Notes: generated from the letters alone by a model not told the origin. 38,856 nucleotides of DNA from an uncultured Prevotellaceae bacterium (GCA_902799905.1 CADCCB010000015.1:82761-121616); one strand, 5' to 3'; positions 7,703 through 15,794 are shown, counted from the stretch's first letter. Numbers and translations: made by a program.

Positions 7703-8818
7703 ATGAAAAAGTACAGCAAATTGATTGTCGCAGTGATTATCGCACTGATTTTCATCGGAACCTTCGTGTTCCTCTGGCAGAAGAGTCAGCCTAAGGAGAT
7801 TACCTATTCGGAGTTTACGCCTGAGAAGATTGATCTCCAGAAGACCACCATCATTACGGGAAAGATTGAACCCCGCAACGAGGTGAACGTGAAACCGCAG
7901 ATCAGCGGTATCATTGCCGAACTGATGAAGGAGCCTGGTGACATGGTGCAGCAGGGTGAGGTCATCGCTAAAGTGAAGGTGATTCCTGACATGGGACAAC
8001 TCAGCAGTGCTGAGAGCCGTGTGCGCTTGGCTGATATCAACCTGCGTCAAGTAGAGACCGACTATGCCCGTATGGAGAGCCTGCACGACCAGAAACTGGT
8101 GAGCGACGAAGACTTTGAGAAGTCGCGCCAGCAACTGCGACAGGCTCAGGAGGAGAAAGCGGCTGCTGTAGATGCCCTGCAGGTGGTGCGCGATGGTGTG
8201 TCAAAGTCGAATGCCTCTGCTTCCAGCACACTCATCCGCTCAACCATTAGTGGTATCATCCTCGATATTCCTGTGAAGGTTGGTAATTCTGTGATTAACA
8301 GTAATACCTTCAACGATGGTACGACAATAGCCACCGTGGCCAATATGCAGGATCTCATCTTCCGTGGTAATATCGACGAGACTGAGGTGGGTCAACTGAA
8401 CATCGGCGTGCCGATGAAGATCACCATCGGTGCCCTGCAGGACCTTCAGTTCGATGCTACCCTGGAGTATATCTCGCCTAAAGCCACTGAGAGCAATGGA
8501 GCCAATCAGTTTGAGATCAAGGCTGCCGTTGTAGTACCTGCCGACGGAAAGATCCGTTCGGGCTATAGTGCCAATGCAGAAATTGTCCTGGCTCAGGCCA
8601 ATCAGGTGCTGTCCGTTCCTGAAAGTGCCATAGAGTTCAGTGGCGACAGTACTTTTGTCTATGTCGTTAAGAGCGAAGGTACACCCCATACCTACGAGCG
8701 AAAGGCTGTGGTGACAGGTCTTAGCGATGGCGTGCATATCGAGATCAAAGAAGGGCTCACCGCCGATGATAAGGTACGCGGCCCGCAAATCATAACCGAT
8801 GACCAATCAAATGACTAA
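7703..8818 (+). CDS. Membrane fusion protein (MacA/HlyD-like adaptor)
   Basis: 371-residue periplasmic adaptor anchored by an N-terminal helix (about 7-25). A biotinyl-lipoyl-like half ('GKIEPRNEVNVKPQISGII', about 52-70) is followed by a coiled-coil hairpin rich in Ala/Gln/Glu (about 95-165), the second lipoyl half ('TLIRSTISGIILDIPVKVG'), a beta-barrel domain and a membrane-proximal domain, the standard order for RND/MacA adaptors. It lies between the MacB-type permeases and the TolC homologue, 6 bases before the latter. It should connect the inner-membrane complex to the outer-membrane channel. Confidence 0.92.
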   Translation: MKKYSKLIVAVIIALIFIGTFVFLWQKSQPKEITYSEFTPEKIDLQKTTIITGKIEPRNEVNVKPQISGIIAELMKEPGDMVQQGEVIAKVKVIPDMGQLSSAESRVRLADINLRQVETDYARMESLHDQKLVSDEDFEKSRQQLRQAQEEKAAAVDALQVVRDGVSKSNASASSTLIRSTISGIILDIPVKVGNSVINSNTFNDGTTIATVANMQDLIFRGNIDETEVGQLNIGVPMKITIGALQDLQFDATLEYISPKATESNGANQFEIKAAVVVPADGKIRSGYSANAEIVLAQANQVLSVPESAIEFSGDSTFVYVVKSEGTPHTYERKAVVTGLSDGVHIEIKEGLTADDKVRGPQIITDDQSND

Positions 8819-8824
8819 TGCCTT

Positions 8825-10153
8825 ATGAAGAAGTTTGCCCTTTTATCATTTATCATTTGCCTTCTGTCATTCAGTCCCGTTGATGCGCAACAGTCTTGGT
8901 CGCTGAAGCAATGCTGTGACTATGCCGTGGCGCACAACATCACTGTCAAGCAGTATGAGAACCAGCGTCGGCAGCGTGAGATACAACTCTCTACAGCCCG
9001 CAACCAGCGCTTACCTGACCTTAGTGCCAGCGCAGGACAGAACTTCTCTTTCGGTCGTGGTCTGACGGCAGAGAATACCTATACGAACACGAACACCTCG
9101 TCGACTTCGTTCTCGCTGGGCACCAGTGTTCCCCTATTCACTGGCTTCCAGATTCCTAACAATATCAAACTGAACCAGTTGAACCTGGAGGCTGCGACGC
9201 AGGATCTGGAAAAGGCCAAGAACGACATCCGTACAAGCGTGGCACAGGCATACGTGCAGATTCTCTACAGTATGGAGATAGCCGACGTGGCCCATCGGCA
9301 GATCAGTATCGACTCTGTACAGGTGGCTCGTCTGCAGTCACTGCTTGAAGTGGGTAAGGCCAGTGAGGCAGAACTGGCACAGCAGAAGGCAACACTTGCT
9401 CAGAGCCATCTGACGGCTACTCAGGCAGAGAACAATCTGCAGTTGGCTATACTCTCGATGACCCAACTTTTGGAATTGAATAGTCCTGATGGCTTTTCGG
9501 TAGTGAGACCGTCGGATTTTTCACTTTTCACTCTTCACTCTTCCCTTACTACTCCCGATGAGATTTTTGCTGAGGCTCTGACGGTGAAGCCTGAGATCCA
9601 GGCACAGCAATTGCGCTTGCGCTCTGCCGATAACAATATAAAGATAGCGCGGGCAGGCTACTATCCCACGCTATCGTTCAATGCTGGACTGGGCAGCAAC
9701 TATTACAAGACTTCTGGCTTTGAGGCGAAAAGTTTTGGTGAGCAGATGAAAAACAATTTCAGCCAGTATCTGGGCTTCAACCTGAGCATCCCCATCTTCA
9801 ACCGTTTTCAGACTCGAAACAGTATTCGCTCGGCAAAGATAGATCGCGACAACCAGCAACTGACGCTCGACAACACGAAGAAGACATTGTATAAGGAGAT
9901 TCAGCAGGCCTACTATAACACCATTGCAGCCCAGCAGAAACTGCAGAGCAGCGACCAAGCCCGCGAGAGTAGTGAGACGGCCTTCCGGTTGATACAGGCG
10001 AAGTATGAGAATGGAAAGTCAACCATCACCGAGTTCAACGAGGCTAAGAACAACTATCTGAAAGCCGAGAGCGACCTTACCCAGGCTCGTTACGAATATC
10101 TCTATCAGCAAGCCCTCATCCAGTTCTACCGAGGGAAGGAACTTTCTTTTTAA
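8825..10153 (+). CDS. TolC-family outer membrane efflux protein
   Basis: 442-residue outer-membrane channel subunit with a Sec signal peptide (cleavage probably after 'PVDA', residue 21) and two long alpha-helical OEP halves (about 25-220 and 245-440) with the expected Ala/Gln/Asn-rich heptads. It closes the efflux operon. Between the halves, residues about 231-242 (DFSLFTLHSSLT) are encoded by a pyrimidine-rich tract (9520-9548) that matches, at 26 of 29 positions, a repeat at the 3' end of dxr (14619-14647). Such a sequence is foreign to the family and is probably an in-frame repeat insertion in the loop joining the two halves, where it would be tolerated. The remainder is intact. Confidence 0.92.
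   Translation: MKKFALLSFIICLLSFSPVDAQQSWSLKQCCDYAVAHNITVKQYENQRRQREIQLSTARNQRLPDLSASAGQNFSFGRGLTAENTYTNTNTSSTSFSLGTSVPLFTGFQIPNNIKLNQLNLEAATQDLEKAKNDIRTSVAQAYVQILYSMEIADVAHRQISIDSVQVARLQSLLEVGKASEAELAQQKATLAQSHLTATQAENNLQLAILSMTQLLELNSPDGFSVVRPSDFSLFTLHSSLTTPDEIFAEALTVKPEIQAQQLRLRSADNNIKIARAGYYPTLSFNAGLGSNYYKTSGFEAKSFGEQMKNNFSQYLGFNLSIPIFNRFQTRNSIRSAKIDRDNQQLTLDNTKKTLYKEIQQAYYNTIAAQQKLQSSDQARESSETAFRLIQAKYENGKSTITEFNEAKNNYLKAESDLTQARYEYLYQQALIQFYRGKELSF
9520..9548 (+). repeat. Pyrimidine-rich repeat inserted in TolC gene
   Basis: A 29-base tract beginning TTCACTTTTCACT and ending TCTTCCCTTA. It differs from bases 14619-14647 (end of dxr) at only three positions. It is read in frame in the TolC homologue. 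Shared presence in two unrelated genes marks it as an interspersed repeat rather than an ancestral part of either protein. Confidence 0.75.
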
Positions 10154-10221
10154 ATTAAGAATTAAGAATTTTGAATTAAGAGTTGTCGCTTCGCGATTAA
10201 GAATTTAGAATTAAGAATTAA
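10154..10221. repeat. AT-rich GAATTAAGAATTAA patch with TTCG-loop core
   Basis: Several direct copies of AATTAAGAATT-type sequence lie on both sides of a GC-rich centre. The centre contains TCGC-TTC-GCGA (10186-10196), a short palindrome. The patch fills the space between the convergent tolC-like and GH53 genes. A similar plan (short direct repeats around a GC-rich TTCG-containing centre) is seen inside glf at 26305-26375. Confidence 0.7.
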
Positions 10222-10223
10222 AG

Positions 10224-10244
10224 CAAGCCGCGGAGGCTACTTGA
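10224..10244. terminator. Possible hairpin at end of GH53 gene
   Basis: CAAGCC and GGCT(A)CTTG can pair around a GCGGA loop with one bulged base, overlapping the stop codon of the minus-strand GH53 gene. On the minus strand it is followed by A+T-rich sequence without a clean T-run. It could attenuate transcripts from either convergent gene; the assignment is tentative. Confidence 0.3.
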
Positions 10245-11523
10245 CGATGCGGGCCCTGCCCTGATGGATGTAGATGCCCTTTCGTGAGGGCGCTCCCGAC
10301 AGTTGCCTTCCGTCAAGGGTGTACCAGCCGTCGCTCGGCTTGAGGCTGGAGGTCATAGACTTGATGCCCGTGGTCTCGCCAACGAAATTCTTCAGTTCGT
10401 AGAGGGCAGCAAAAGCCTTGCCGGTGTTATAGTGGAACAGGGCGGCATTCCAATAGCCGCTGGTGAAGTTCTTGCTCCAGTCGCTGCTGCCATTCTTGAA
10501 TACGATGTTGTTCAGTGTGTATTCAGGATACCACCAGAAGATGCCATTCACGTTGGGGTGAGCCTGAAGGGCCGTGATCAGGTCGGCAGTGAATTGCTTC
10601 TGTCCGTTTTCGCTGATGGGCCAAGTGCCTGAGAGGTCGTATTTTTTACCTGTCAACTGCCATTCAAAGCCGTAGCCGGTTTCTACAATCATGATCTGTT
10701 TGTCGGCATGATCGGTTTCCAGTTTTGTCAGGAGAGTGTTCAGTACGCTCAGGCTGCCGTGATAGTCTGGATAGTAACTCAGTCCGATGATGTCGTATTT
10801 GACGTCGTCATAGGTGCTCAACTTGTTGTAGAACGCAGGCAGGTCGTTGGGGGCGTGCATTTCGGTGTGAATGACGATCTGAGCCTGCGGACACTCTTCG
10901 TTGCAGGCTTTGATACCATTTGCCAGATAGGCGGCGAAGTTGTCCCATGAGCCTCCTGTGGGGGCACCGCCTGACGCATAGATTTTACCCGTAGGCCACA
11001 ACATGCCCGTTGTTATCTCGTTACCCACCTGGATGAAGTCGGGGGTGGCACCGGCTTCCTTCAGTTGTTGCAGGCAATCCTTGGTGTATTCATAGACTTG
11101 CGTCTTCAACTGCTCTGCCGTCATGCTGCTCCAGGCTGCTGGCATGGCATGTTGCCCGGGGTCAGTCCATGTGTCGCTATAATGGAAGTCGAGCATGAAC
11201 TGCAGGCCTGCATCCTTGATGTCTTTGCCCAACATCTTGACGTAGGCCAGGTCCTGTATGACACCTTCTTTCTTATCGTCAGAAGAAGCATTTGAAGGGT
11301 CGACAAAGAGCCGTACACGCATGGCATTCCATCCTTGTTGCTTGAAGAATGTCAAGGGTTGTACCTCATCACCGTTGTTGTCTTTGTAGACGGCTTCCTC
11401 GTCTTGGAATTTCTTCAGCATCGAGATGTCGCCACCGGCATATCTATTTGTGGATAACGACTGTGCCTGTGTGGTCAGCGAGACGAACAGCAGGACGAGG
11501 GCTAATGTAAGATTTCTTGTCAT
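10237..11523 (-). CDS. Secreted arabinogalactan endo-beta-1,4-galactanase, GH53
   Basis: 428-residue secreted glycoside hydrolase that cuts beta-1,4-galactan side chains of pectin. It has a signal peptide (residues 1-20), 'MRVRLFVDP' and 'LDFHYSDTWTDPGQH' near the start of the barrel, the acid/base glutamate in GNEI (E169) and the nucleophile in VETGY (E281). The tail (about 390-428, 'WYTLDGRQLSG...GIYIHQGRARIVK') is the short C-terminal domain common on secreted Prevotella proteins and resembling type IX secretion signals. The gene stands alone: there are no SusC/SusD genes or other glycosidases nearby, so it is not in an obvious utilisation locus. Its promoter TATCTTTG lies at 11558-11565 on the minus strand. 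Confidence 0.93.
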   Translation of the reverse strand: MTRNLTLALVLLFVSLTTQAQSLSTNRYAGGDISMLKKFQDEEAVYKDNNGDEVQPLTFFKQQGWNAMRVRLFVDPSNASSDDKKEGVIQDLAYVKMLGKDIKDAGLQFMLDFHYSDTWTDPGQHAMPAAWSSMTAEQLKTQVYEYTKDCLQQLKEAGATPDFIQVGNEITTGMLWPTGKIYASGGAPTGGSWDNFAAYLANGIKACNEECPQAQIVIHTEMHAPNDLPAFYNKLSTYDDVKYDIIGLSYYPDYHGSLSVLNTLLTKLETDHADKQIMIVETGYGFEWQLTGKKYDLSGTWPISENGQKQFTADLITALQAHPNVNGIFWWYPEYTLNNIVFKNGSSDWSKNFTSGYWNAALFHYNTGKAFAALYELKNFVGETTGIKSMTSSLKPSDGWYTLDGRQLSGAPSRKGIYIHQGRARIVK

Positions 11524-11557
11524 ACGCTTAAGTAGTTGATTTTTGTTATTCAGGGTG

Positions 11558-11565
11558 CAAAGATA
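11558..11565 (-). promoter_or_regulatory. Minus-7 promoter element of GH53 gene
   Basis: Minus-strand TATCTTTG matches TAnnTTTG and would start transcription about 25-30 bases before the GH53 ATG (11523). No clear TTG is seen at the minus-33 position. Confidence 0.55.
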
Positions 11566-11573
11566 AATAAATT

Positions 11574-11656
11574 AAATGAAAAATGAGAAATGAAAAATGA
11601 AAAAATCCGTGCAGCAGCAATTTTTTTTACCCTTCACCCTTCACCCTTCACTTTTT
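11574..11656. repeat. Simple-sequence patches upstream of comEC
   Basis: Two tracts occur here: near-tandem AAATGAAAAATGAG/AAATG units (about 11574-11605) and a threefold CCCTTCA repeat (about 11629-11650). They occupy the divergent GH53/comEC interval. The open frame of comEC continues through the second tract from ATG 11597, but this is probably untranslated, because a promoter element lies downstream at 11662. Confidence 0.65.
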
Positions 11657-11661
11657 TTGTT

Positions 11662-11669
11662 TACTTTTG
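11662..11669 (+). promoter_or_regulatory. Minus-7 promoter element of comEC
   Basis: TACTTTTG fits TAnnTTTG and lies only 5 bases before ATG 11675, so the transcript would be leaderless or nearly so. No strong minus-33 TTG is visible. Its position argues that the upstream ATG at 11597 is not used. Confidence 0.5.
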
Positions 11670-11674
11670 CATCA

Positions 11675-13057
11675 ATGAAAGCCCTGACAAGACATCACGT
11701 CCCCTTGTTGGCACCGGCCATCAGTATGATGGCGGGCATCGTCGTGATGACTTTCCACCCGGTGTCATGGTCGGTGTTGCCTGTGTTAGCGGGCTGCGTA
11801 GTGCTGTCTTTCATGCTTTCTCGCTGGCCTGTTGCTCAGACATTCTTGATTTTGGCCGACTTTCTGTTGGTGGGTATGGTGACCGTTCAGCGGCAGCCGC
11901 CTCCTGTTGATTCGCAACAGCGCGCCGAGGTAGTGGTTTTCTCAGAGCCTGTGGAAAAGCCGAAGACGATCCGTGTTGATCTGTTGTTGCCAGAGACTGG
12001 TCAGCATGTGCGACGCTATATCTGGAAAGATGAGCGAAGCCGGGCCTTGCAGTTGGGACATGCGCTGGTATTGAACAAAATAGGTGATGGCTTCGTGTCG
12101 CGCCGTGACTGGTGGCCTGGTGGTGATGGCCTGCAGCGTATGGGACGTATCGATCGTGTGCGGCTGAACTTCCTCTTGTGGCGACACCAACTATTGGAAC
12201 GCTACCGCCAGACACCGATGGAGGAAGAGGCATACGGGGTGCTGGCAGCAATGACACTTGGCGACAAGTCGGCACTGACATCAGAGATTCGCGAGACCTA
12301 TTCTGTGACGGGTGCCTCGCATGTGCTGGCTCTCAGCGGACTGCACCTTGGCATCATCTATATGCTGCTGAGCAGGCTGATGTTGGGACGCCGTCGCTTC
12401 TGGCTTTCTCAGACCGTTATCGTGATGTGCATCTGGGCCTTTGCTTTTCTGACGGGCCTTTCGCCCAGCATAGTTCGCTCGTCAACGATGATTACCATCT
12501 ATGCCGTATTTTCCATTGGTGGCAGAGGTCGCTCGTCAGTCAATCTGCTGGCTTTTTCCGCTATAATCATGCTGCTGGTCGATCCTTCATCTCTTTTCGA
12601 TGTCGGCTTCCAACTCTCGTTCTTGGCTGTACTCTGCATCCTGCTCTTCGTGCCCTTGATAGAGCGGTTCTGGCCTGCTGACAATTGGCTGATGAGGTGG
12701 TTGCGAGGCATGGTTGCTGTGTCGGTGGCGGCCCAGTTGGGCGTTGCCCCTCTCATCGCGTTTTACTTTGGCCGGTTCTCCACCTATTTCCTGCTCACCA
12801 ATTTCATTGTCATTCCCATGGTGACAGCCATTCTTTATGGGGCCCTGATCGTGGTGCTCTTGCCCTCTTTGGGCATTTGGCTGGCAGAGATGGTGCGGAT
12901 AATGAATAAGGCACTTGGGTGGATTGCCCAAATGCCTTGTTCCAGTATCGATGGCCTGCACCCGTCGGTGCTTCAGGTCTGTCTCCTTTATGCCATAGTA
13001 CTCATCATCTATCTGATCACATCACGCCTATCCAGCGCAGTATGTCGTTCAGATTAG
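11675..13057 (+). CDS. comEC: ComEC/Rec2 family membrane protein, short form
   Basis: 460-residue polytopic membrane protein with the ComEC competence domain: three N-terminal hydrophobic segments, a soluble OB-like region (about 75-170), then the channel domain with the family motif 'HVLALSGLHLGIIYMLL' and eight or more helices. In competent bacteria ComEC passes single-stranded DNA across the inner membrane. The C-terminal metallo-beta-lactamase domain found in long ComEC proteins is absent; the frame stops about 20 residues after the last helix and its last 41 bases overlap rseP on the other strand. ATG 11675 is chosen because upstream codons are repeat sequence and a promoter element precedes it. 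Whether the short form still takes up DNA is unknown. Confidence 0.85.
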   Translation: MKALTRHHVPLLAPAISMMAGIVVMTFHPVSWSVLPVLAGCVVLSFMLSRWPVAQTFLILADFLLVGMVTVQRQPPPVDSQQRAEVVVFSEPVEKPKTIRVDLLLPETGQHVRRYIWKDERSRALQLGHALVLNKIGDGFVSRRDWWPGGDGLQRMGRIDRVRLNFLLWRHQLLERYRQTPMEEEAYGVLAAMTLGDKSALTSEIRETYSVTGASHVLALSGLHLGIIYMLLSRLMLGRRRFWLSQTVIVMCIWAFAFLTGLSPSIVRSSTMITIYAVFSIGGRGRSSVNLLAFSAIIMLLVDPSSLFDVGFQLSFLAVLCILLFVPLIERFWPADNWLMRWLRGMVAVSVAAQLGVAPLIAFYFGRFSTYFLLTNFIVIPMVTAILYGALIVVLLPSLGIWLAEMVRIMNKALGWIAQMPCSSIDGLHPSVLQVCLLYAIVLIIYLITSRLSSAVCRSD

Positions 13058-14507
13058 CCACGACCATCAGTAGGATGAGCACGCCGAATCCAATATATTC
13101 TGCCTTGATTAAGAAGTTCTCCGAAGGCTTGCGACGGGTTATCATCTCGTAGAGCAGGAACAGCACGTGGCCACCGTCGAGTGCGGGTATGGGCAGGATG
13201 TTCATGAAGGCGAGGATGATGCTGAGGAAAGCCGTCATCAGCCAGAAGCGATGCCAGTCCCACTTGTCGGGGAACAGACTGCCAATGGCTCCGAAGCCTC
13301 CCAGTGACTTGGCACCGTCGGCTGTGAAGAGATATTTCAGGTCATCCACGTAGGATACCAGCACGTTCCAACCATAATTGATGCCGGCAGGGAAACTCTC
13401 GAAGAAGCCATAACTGATGGTGTCGGGTTCGTATTGCAGTTTGGGAGCAAAGCCCAGTTTTAGTTGCTCGCTGAGCATGACAGATACTGTGTCGCGCTGG
13501 TTGTCACGCTCATAGACCAAAGTCATCTGGCGCAAGGCCAGACTGTCGCCGTGGGTGCTGACCTCTTTCAGTTCCTGACTGATGTTGACAATCACATCGG
13601 TAAACTGGTTGTAGGACGCCACATCCTTACCGTTGACCATCACGATCTTGTCGCCCTTTTGCAGTCCGGCCTGGGCTGCTGGTGTATCAGCCAGTACGCT
13701 GTCAATGACGGCTGGCACATAGGTACGCATGAACGGTGGCCAGTTTTTGCCCATCTCGAGTAGGCTCAGTTCATTTGACTCCCATGATAAAAACAGGAAG
13801 TTCTTTTGTACATGAGGAATAACAATACTGTCAGGCTGTCCGTTGCGCAGGATGTTCACGTATTTGGCATTGGTAATCTGGCGATAGCCGTTCACATCAA
13901 TGCCCAGTTCGGACTTAGGACCTTTGAAGGGGCCTTCGTCGGTTCCCAGCAGGATGTCACCATCTTGGAATCCCAGTGCTTTTGCTTGTTCGTTGAACTC
14001 CATACCCTGAGTCATCTTTTCCATGGGTACGTAGGAGTCGCCCCAGTAGAAGAGCACCATGGAGTAGATAAACAGCGCCAGTAGGAAATTGACTAGCACG
14101 CCGCCAATCATGATGAGCAGTCGCTGCCAGGCTGGTTTCGAACGGAACTCCCATGGCTTTACGTCCTCACTGAGTTTCTGGTTGGTCTCGTCAATCATGC
14201 CTGAGATGGCACAATAGCCACCTAAAGGTAGCCAGCCGATGCCATACTCGGTGCCCACATACTCTTTCTCCTTCTTACCTTCTTCATTCTCCTTTGTCGG
14301 TACCTGTTCCGGCTTGAGTCCGAGTAGTTTACGTACCCATGTGTCGTAGGTGCTGGCAATGTGGAACTTAGGATTGAAGAAGAGATAGAACCTTGTCACT
14401 CGCACCTTGAACAACTTGGCAAAGAAGAAGTGTCCGCCCTCGTGGAGCAGCACCAGCAAGCCGATGGCGAGCATGAATTGTAATGCTTTTATCAGAAAAA
14501 CTTCCAT
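13017..14507 (-). CDS. rseP: Site-2 intramembrane zinc protease RseP
   Basis: 496-residue M50 family protease. The zinc motif HEGGH (residues 22-26) lies in the first helix, a PDZ region follows (about 255-300, 'AGLQKGDKIVMVNGKDV'), and the third zinc ligand is in 'NILPIPALDGGH' near the C-terminus. RseP cleaves membrane-embedded anti-sigma factors and remnant signal peptides. A charged insert (about 95-115, 'TKENEEGKKEKEYVG') makes it longer than the E. coli protein (450), as is common in Bacteroidetes. It is the last gene of the minus-strand operon after dxr, from which it is separated by a MITE-like repeat. Its 3' end overlaps the convergent comEC gene by 41 bases. Confidence 0.93.
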   Translation of the reverse strand: MEVFLIKALQFMLAIGLLVLLHEGGHFFFAKLFKVRVTRFYLFFNPKFHIASTYDTWVRKLLGLKPEQVPTKENEEGKKEKEYVGTEYGIGWLPLGGYCAISGMIDETNQKLSEDVKPWEFRSKPAWQRLLIMIGGVLVNFLLALFIYSMVLFYWGDSYVPMEKMTQGMEFNEQAKALGFQDGDILLGTDEGPFKGPKSELGIDVNGYRQITNAKYVNILRNGQPDSIVIPHVQKNFLFLSWESNELSLLEMGKNWPPFMRTYVPAVIDSVLADTPAAQAGLQKGDKIVMVNGKDVASYNQFTDVIVNISQELKEVSTHGDSLALRQMTLVYERDNQRDTVSVMLSEQLKLGFAPKLQYEPDTISYGFFESFPAGINYGWNVLVSYVDDLKYLFTADGAKSLGGFGAIGSLFPDKWDWHRFWLMTAFLSIILAFMNILPIPALDGGHVLFLLYEMITRRKPSENFLIKAEYIGFGVLILLMVVANLNDILRWIGVM

Positions 14508-14523
14508 TTTTGTATGTAAAAGT

Positions 14524-14635
14524 GAATAGTGAAAAGTGAAAAATTTGCTTCCGCACTTTTCCTATTTATTATATTAATTGTTATCTTTGTTTTTATAAGG
14601 GATAGCGGTAGCAAATTATTCACTTTTCACTATTC
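14524..14635. repeat. 112-bp MITE-like inverted repeat element
   Basis: The 31-base arms (14524-14554 and the complement of 14605-14635) match at 29 positions: GAATAGTGAAAAGTGAA, then A or T, AATTTGCT, then T or A, CCGC. The 50-base centre is A+T-rich and non-coding. The element lies between dxr and rseP and supplies the stop codon of dxr (14616-14618) with its last codons. A related half-element is at 16303-16331 behind murA. Terminal inverted repeats with a non-coding core suggest a non-autonomous mobile element; no target duplication was recognised. Confidence 0.75.
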
Positions 14636-15794
14636 GTTCTTCCCTTAAGAACTCTGTTGCTATGCGCCTTGCCTCGGCATCGGTGTTCAGATAGTCCTCA
14701 TAGGTGGGCTTCTGGATGAAGGTGGCACGCTGCATGGTCTTTTCGATGATGTCGCCCATCTGCAGGAAACCGCAACGGTCTTCCAAGAAGGCGCGATTCA
14801 CAATCTCATTGGCAGCATTGACGATACACGGCATGTTGCCACCCTGACGAATAGCCTCGTAGGCCATTGCCAGACAGCGGAACTTATTCAGGTCGGGCTC
14901 AAAGAACTCCAGTTTCTGAGCAGCAAACAAGTCCAGCCTGTCGCCACTCAGTGGCAGCCTCTTCGGGAACGAGAAGGCATACTGGATGGGCAGGCGCATG
15001 TCGGGCACGCCCAGTTGGGCCTTGACGCTACCGTCCTGGAACTGAACGGCAGAGTGGACAATAGACTGCGGGTGAACCAGCACCTGAATCTGGTTGGCCT
15101 CTACGCCAAACAGCCATTTGGCCTCTATTACCTCAAAGCCCTTGTTCATCATCGAGGCCGAATCGATGGTAATCTTGGCACCCATATCCCATGTTGGGTG
15201 GCGCAGGGCGTCGGCCTTGGTCACATGGGCTATTTCCTCCAGTGACTTCAAGCGGAACGGTCCCCCAGAGGCTGTCAACAGTATTTTGTCTATAGGATTC
15301 TCGTCTTCACCCACCAGTGACTGGAAGATGGCCGAGTGCTCGCTGTCTACGGGCAGGATGCTTGAATGGTTCTCCAGGGCCAGTTGACAGATAAGTTCAC
15401 CAGCAACGACCAGTGTCTCCTTGTTGGCCAGACAGATGGTCTTATGGGCCTTGATGGCATGTATGGTGGGGCTCAGTCCTGCAAAGCCTACCATAGCGGT
15501 AAGCACCATGTCAATAGGACCGGCCTCCACAATCTCGTCCAGGGCACGTGCTCCGGCATATACCTTCACGTCGGGCAGGTCGCTCATCAGTCGCTTCAGT
15601 TCGTCATAGCGTGCCTCATTGGCGATGACGATGGCAGCAGGTTTGAATTTGTGGGCTTGCTCTGCCAGCAGTTCCACCTTGTTGTTGGCTGTCAGGCAGT
15701 ACACCTCATAGAGGTCGGCATGCTCTTCGATAACTTCGAGAGCCTGTGTGCCTATGCTGCCTGTTGAACCTAATATGGCTATTTGTCGTTTCAT
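14616..15794 (-). CDS. dxr: 1-deoxy-D-xylulose 5-phosphate reductoisomerase
   Basis: 392-residue cytoplasmic enzyme of the MEP isoprenoid pathway; it converts 1-deoxyxylulose 5-phosphate to 2-C-methylerythritol 4-phosphate with NADPH. Visible hallmarks are the NADPH motif GSTGSIG (residues 8-14), 'ANKETLVVAG', the metal-binding 'PVDSEHSAIFQ', 'LTASGGPFR', the flexible loop 'HPTWDMGAKITIDSASMMNKG' region and 'VHPQSIVHS'. Its ATG overlaps the rimM stop (ATGA). The last six residues (RIVKSE) and the stop are encoded by the inverted repeat element at 14524-14635, so the native C-terminus has been replaced or extended by repeat sequence. Catalysis should be unaffected. Confidence 0.96.
   Translation of the reverse strand: MKRQIAILGSTGSIGTQALEVIEEHADLYEVYCLTANNKVELLAEQAHKFKPAAIVIANEARYDELKRLMSDLPDVKVYAGARALDEIVEAGPIDMVLTAMVGFAGLSPTIHAIKAHKTICLANKETLVVAGELICQLALENHSSILPVDSEHSAIFQSLVGEDENPIDKILLTASGGPFRLKSLEEIAHVTKADALRHPTWDMGAKITIDSASMMNKGFEVIEAKWLFGVEANQIQVLVHPQSIVHSAVQFQDGSVKAQLGVPDMRLPIQYAFSFPKRLPLSGDRLDLFAAQKLEFFEPDLNKFRCLAMAYEAIRQGGNMPCIVNAANEIVNRAFLEDRCGFLQMGDIIEKTMQRATFIQKPTYEDYLNTDAEARRIATEFLREERIVKSE

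Noticed and set aside
11597-11674. N-terminal extension of ComEC through the CCCTTCA repeat
   Set aside because: A TACTTTTG promoter element at 11662 lies inside it and the residues are repeat-coded; start 11675 fits better.
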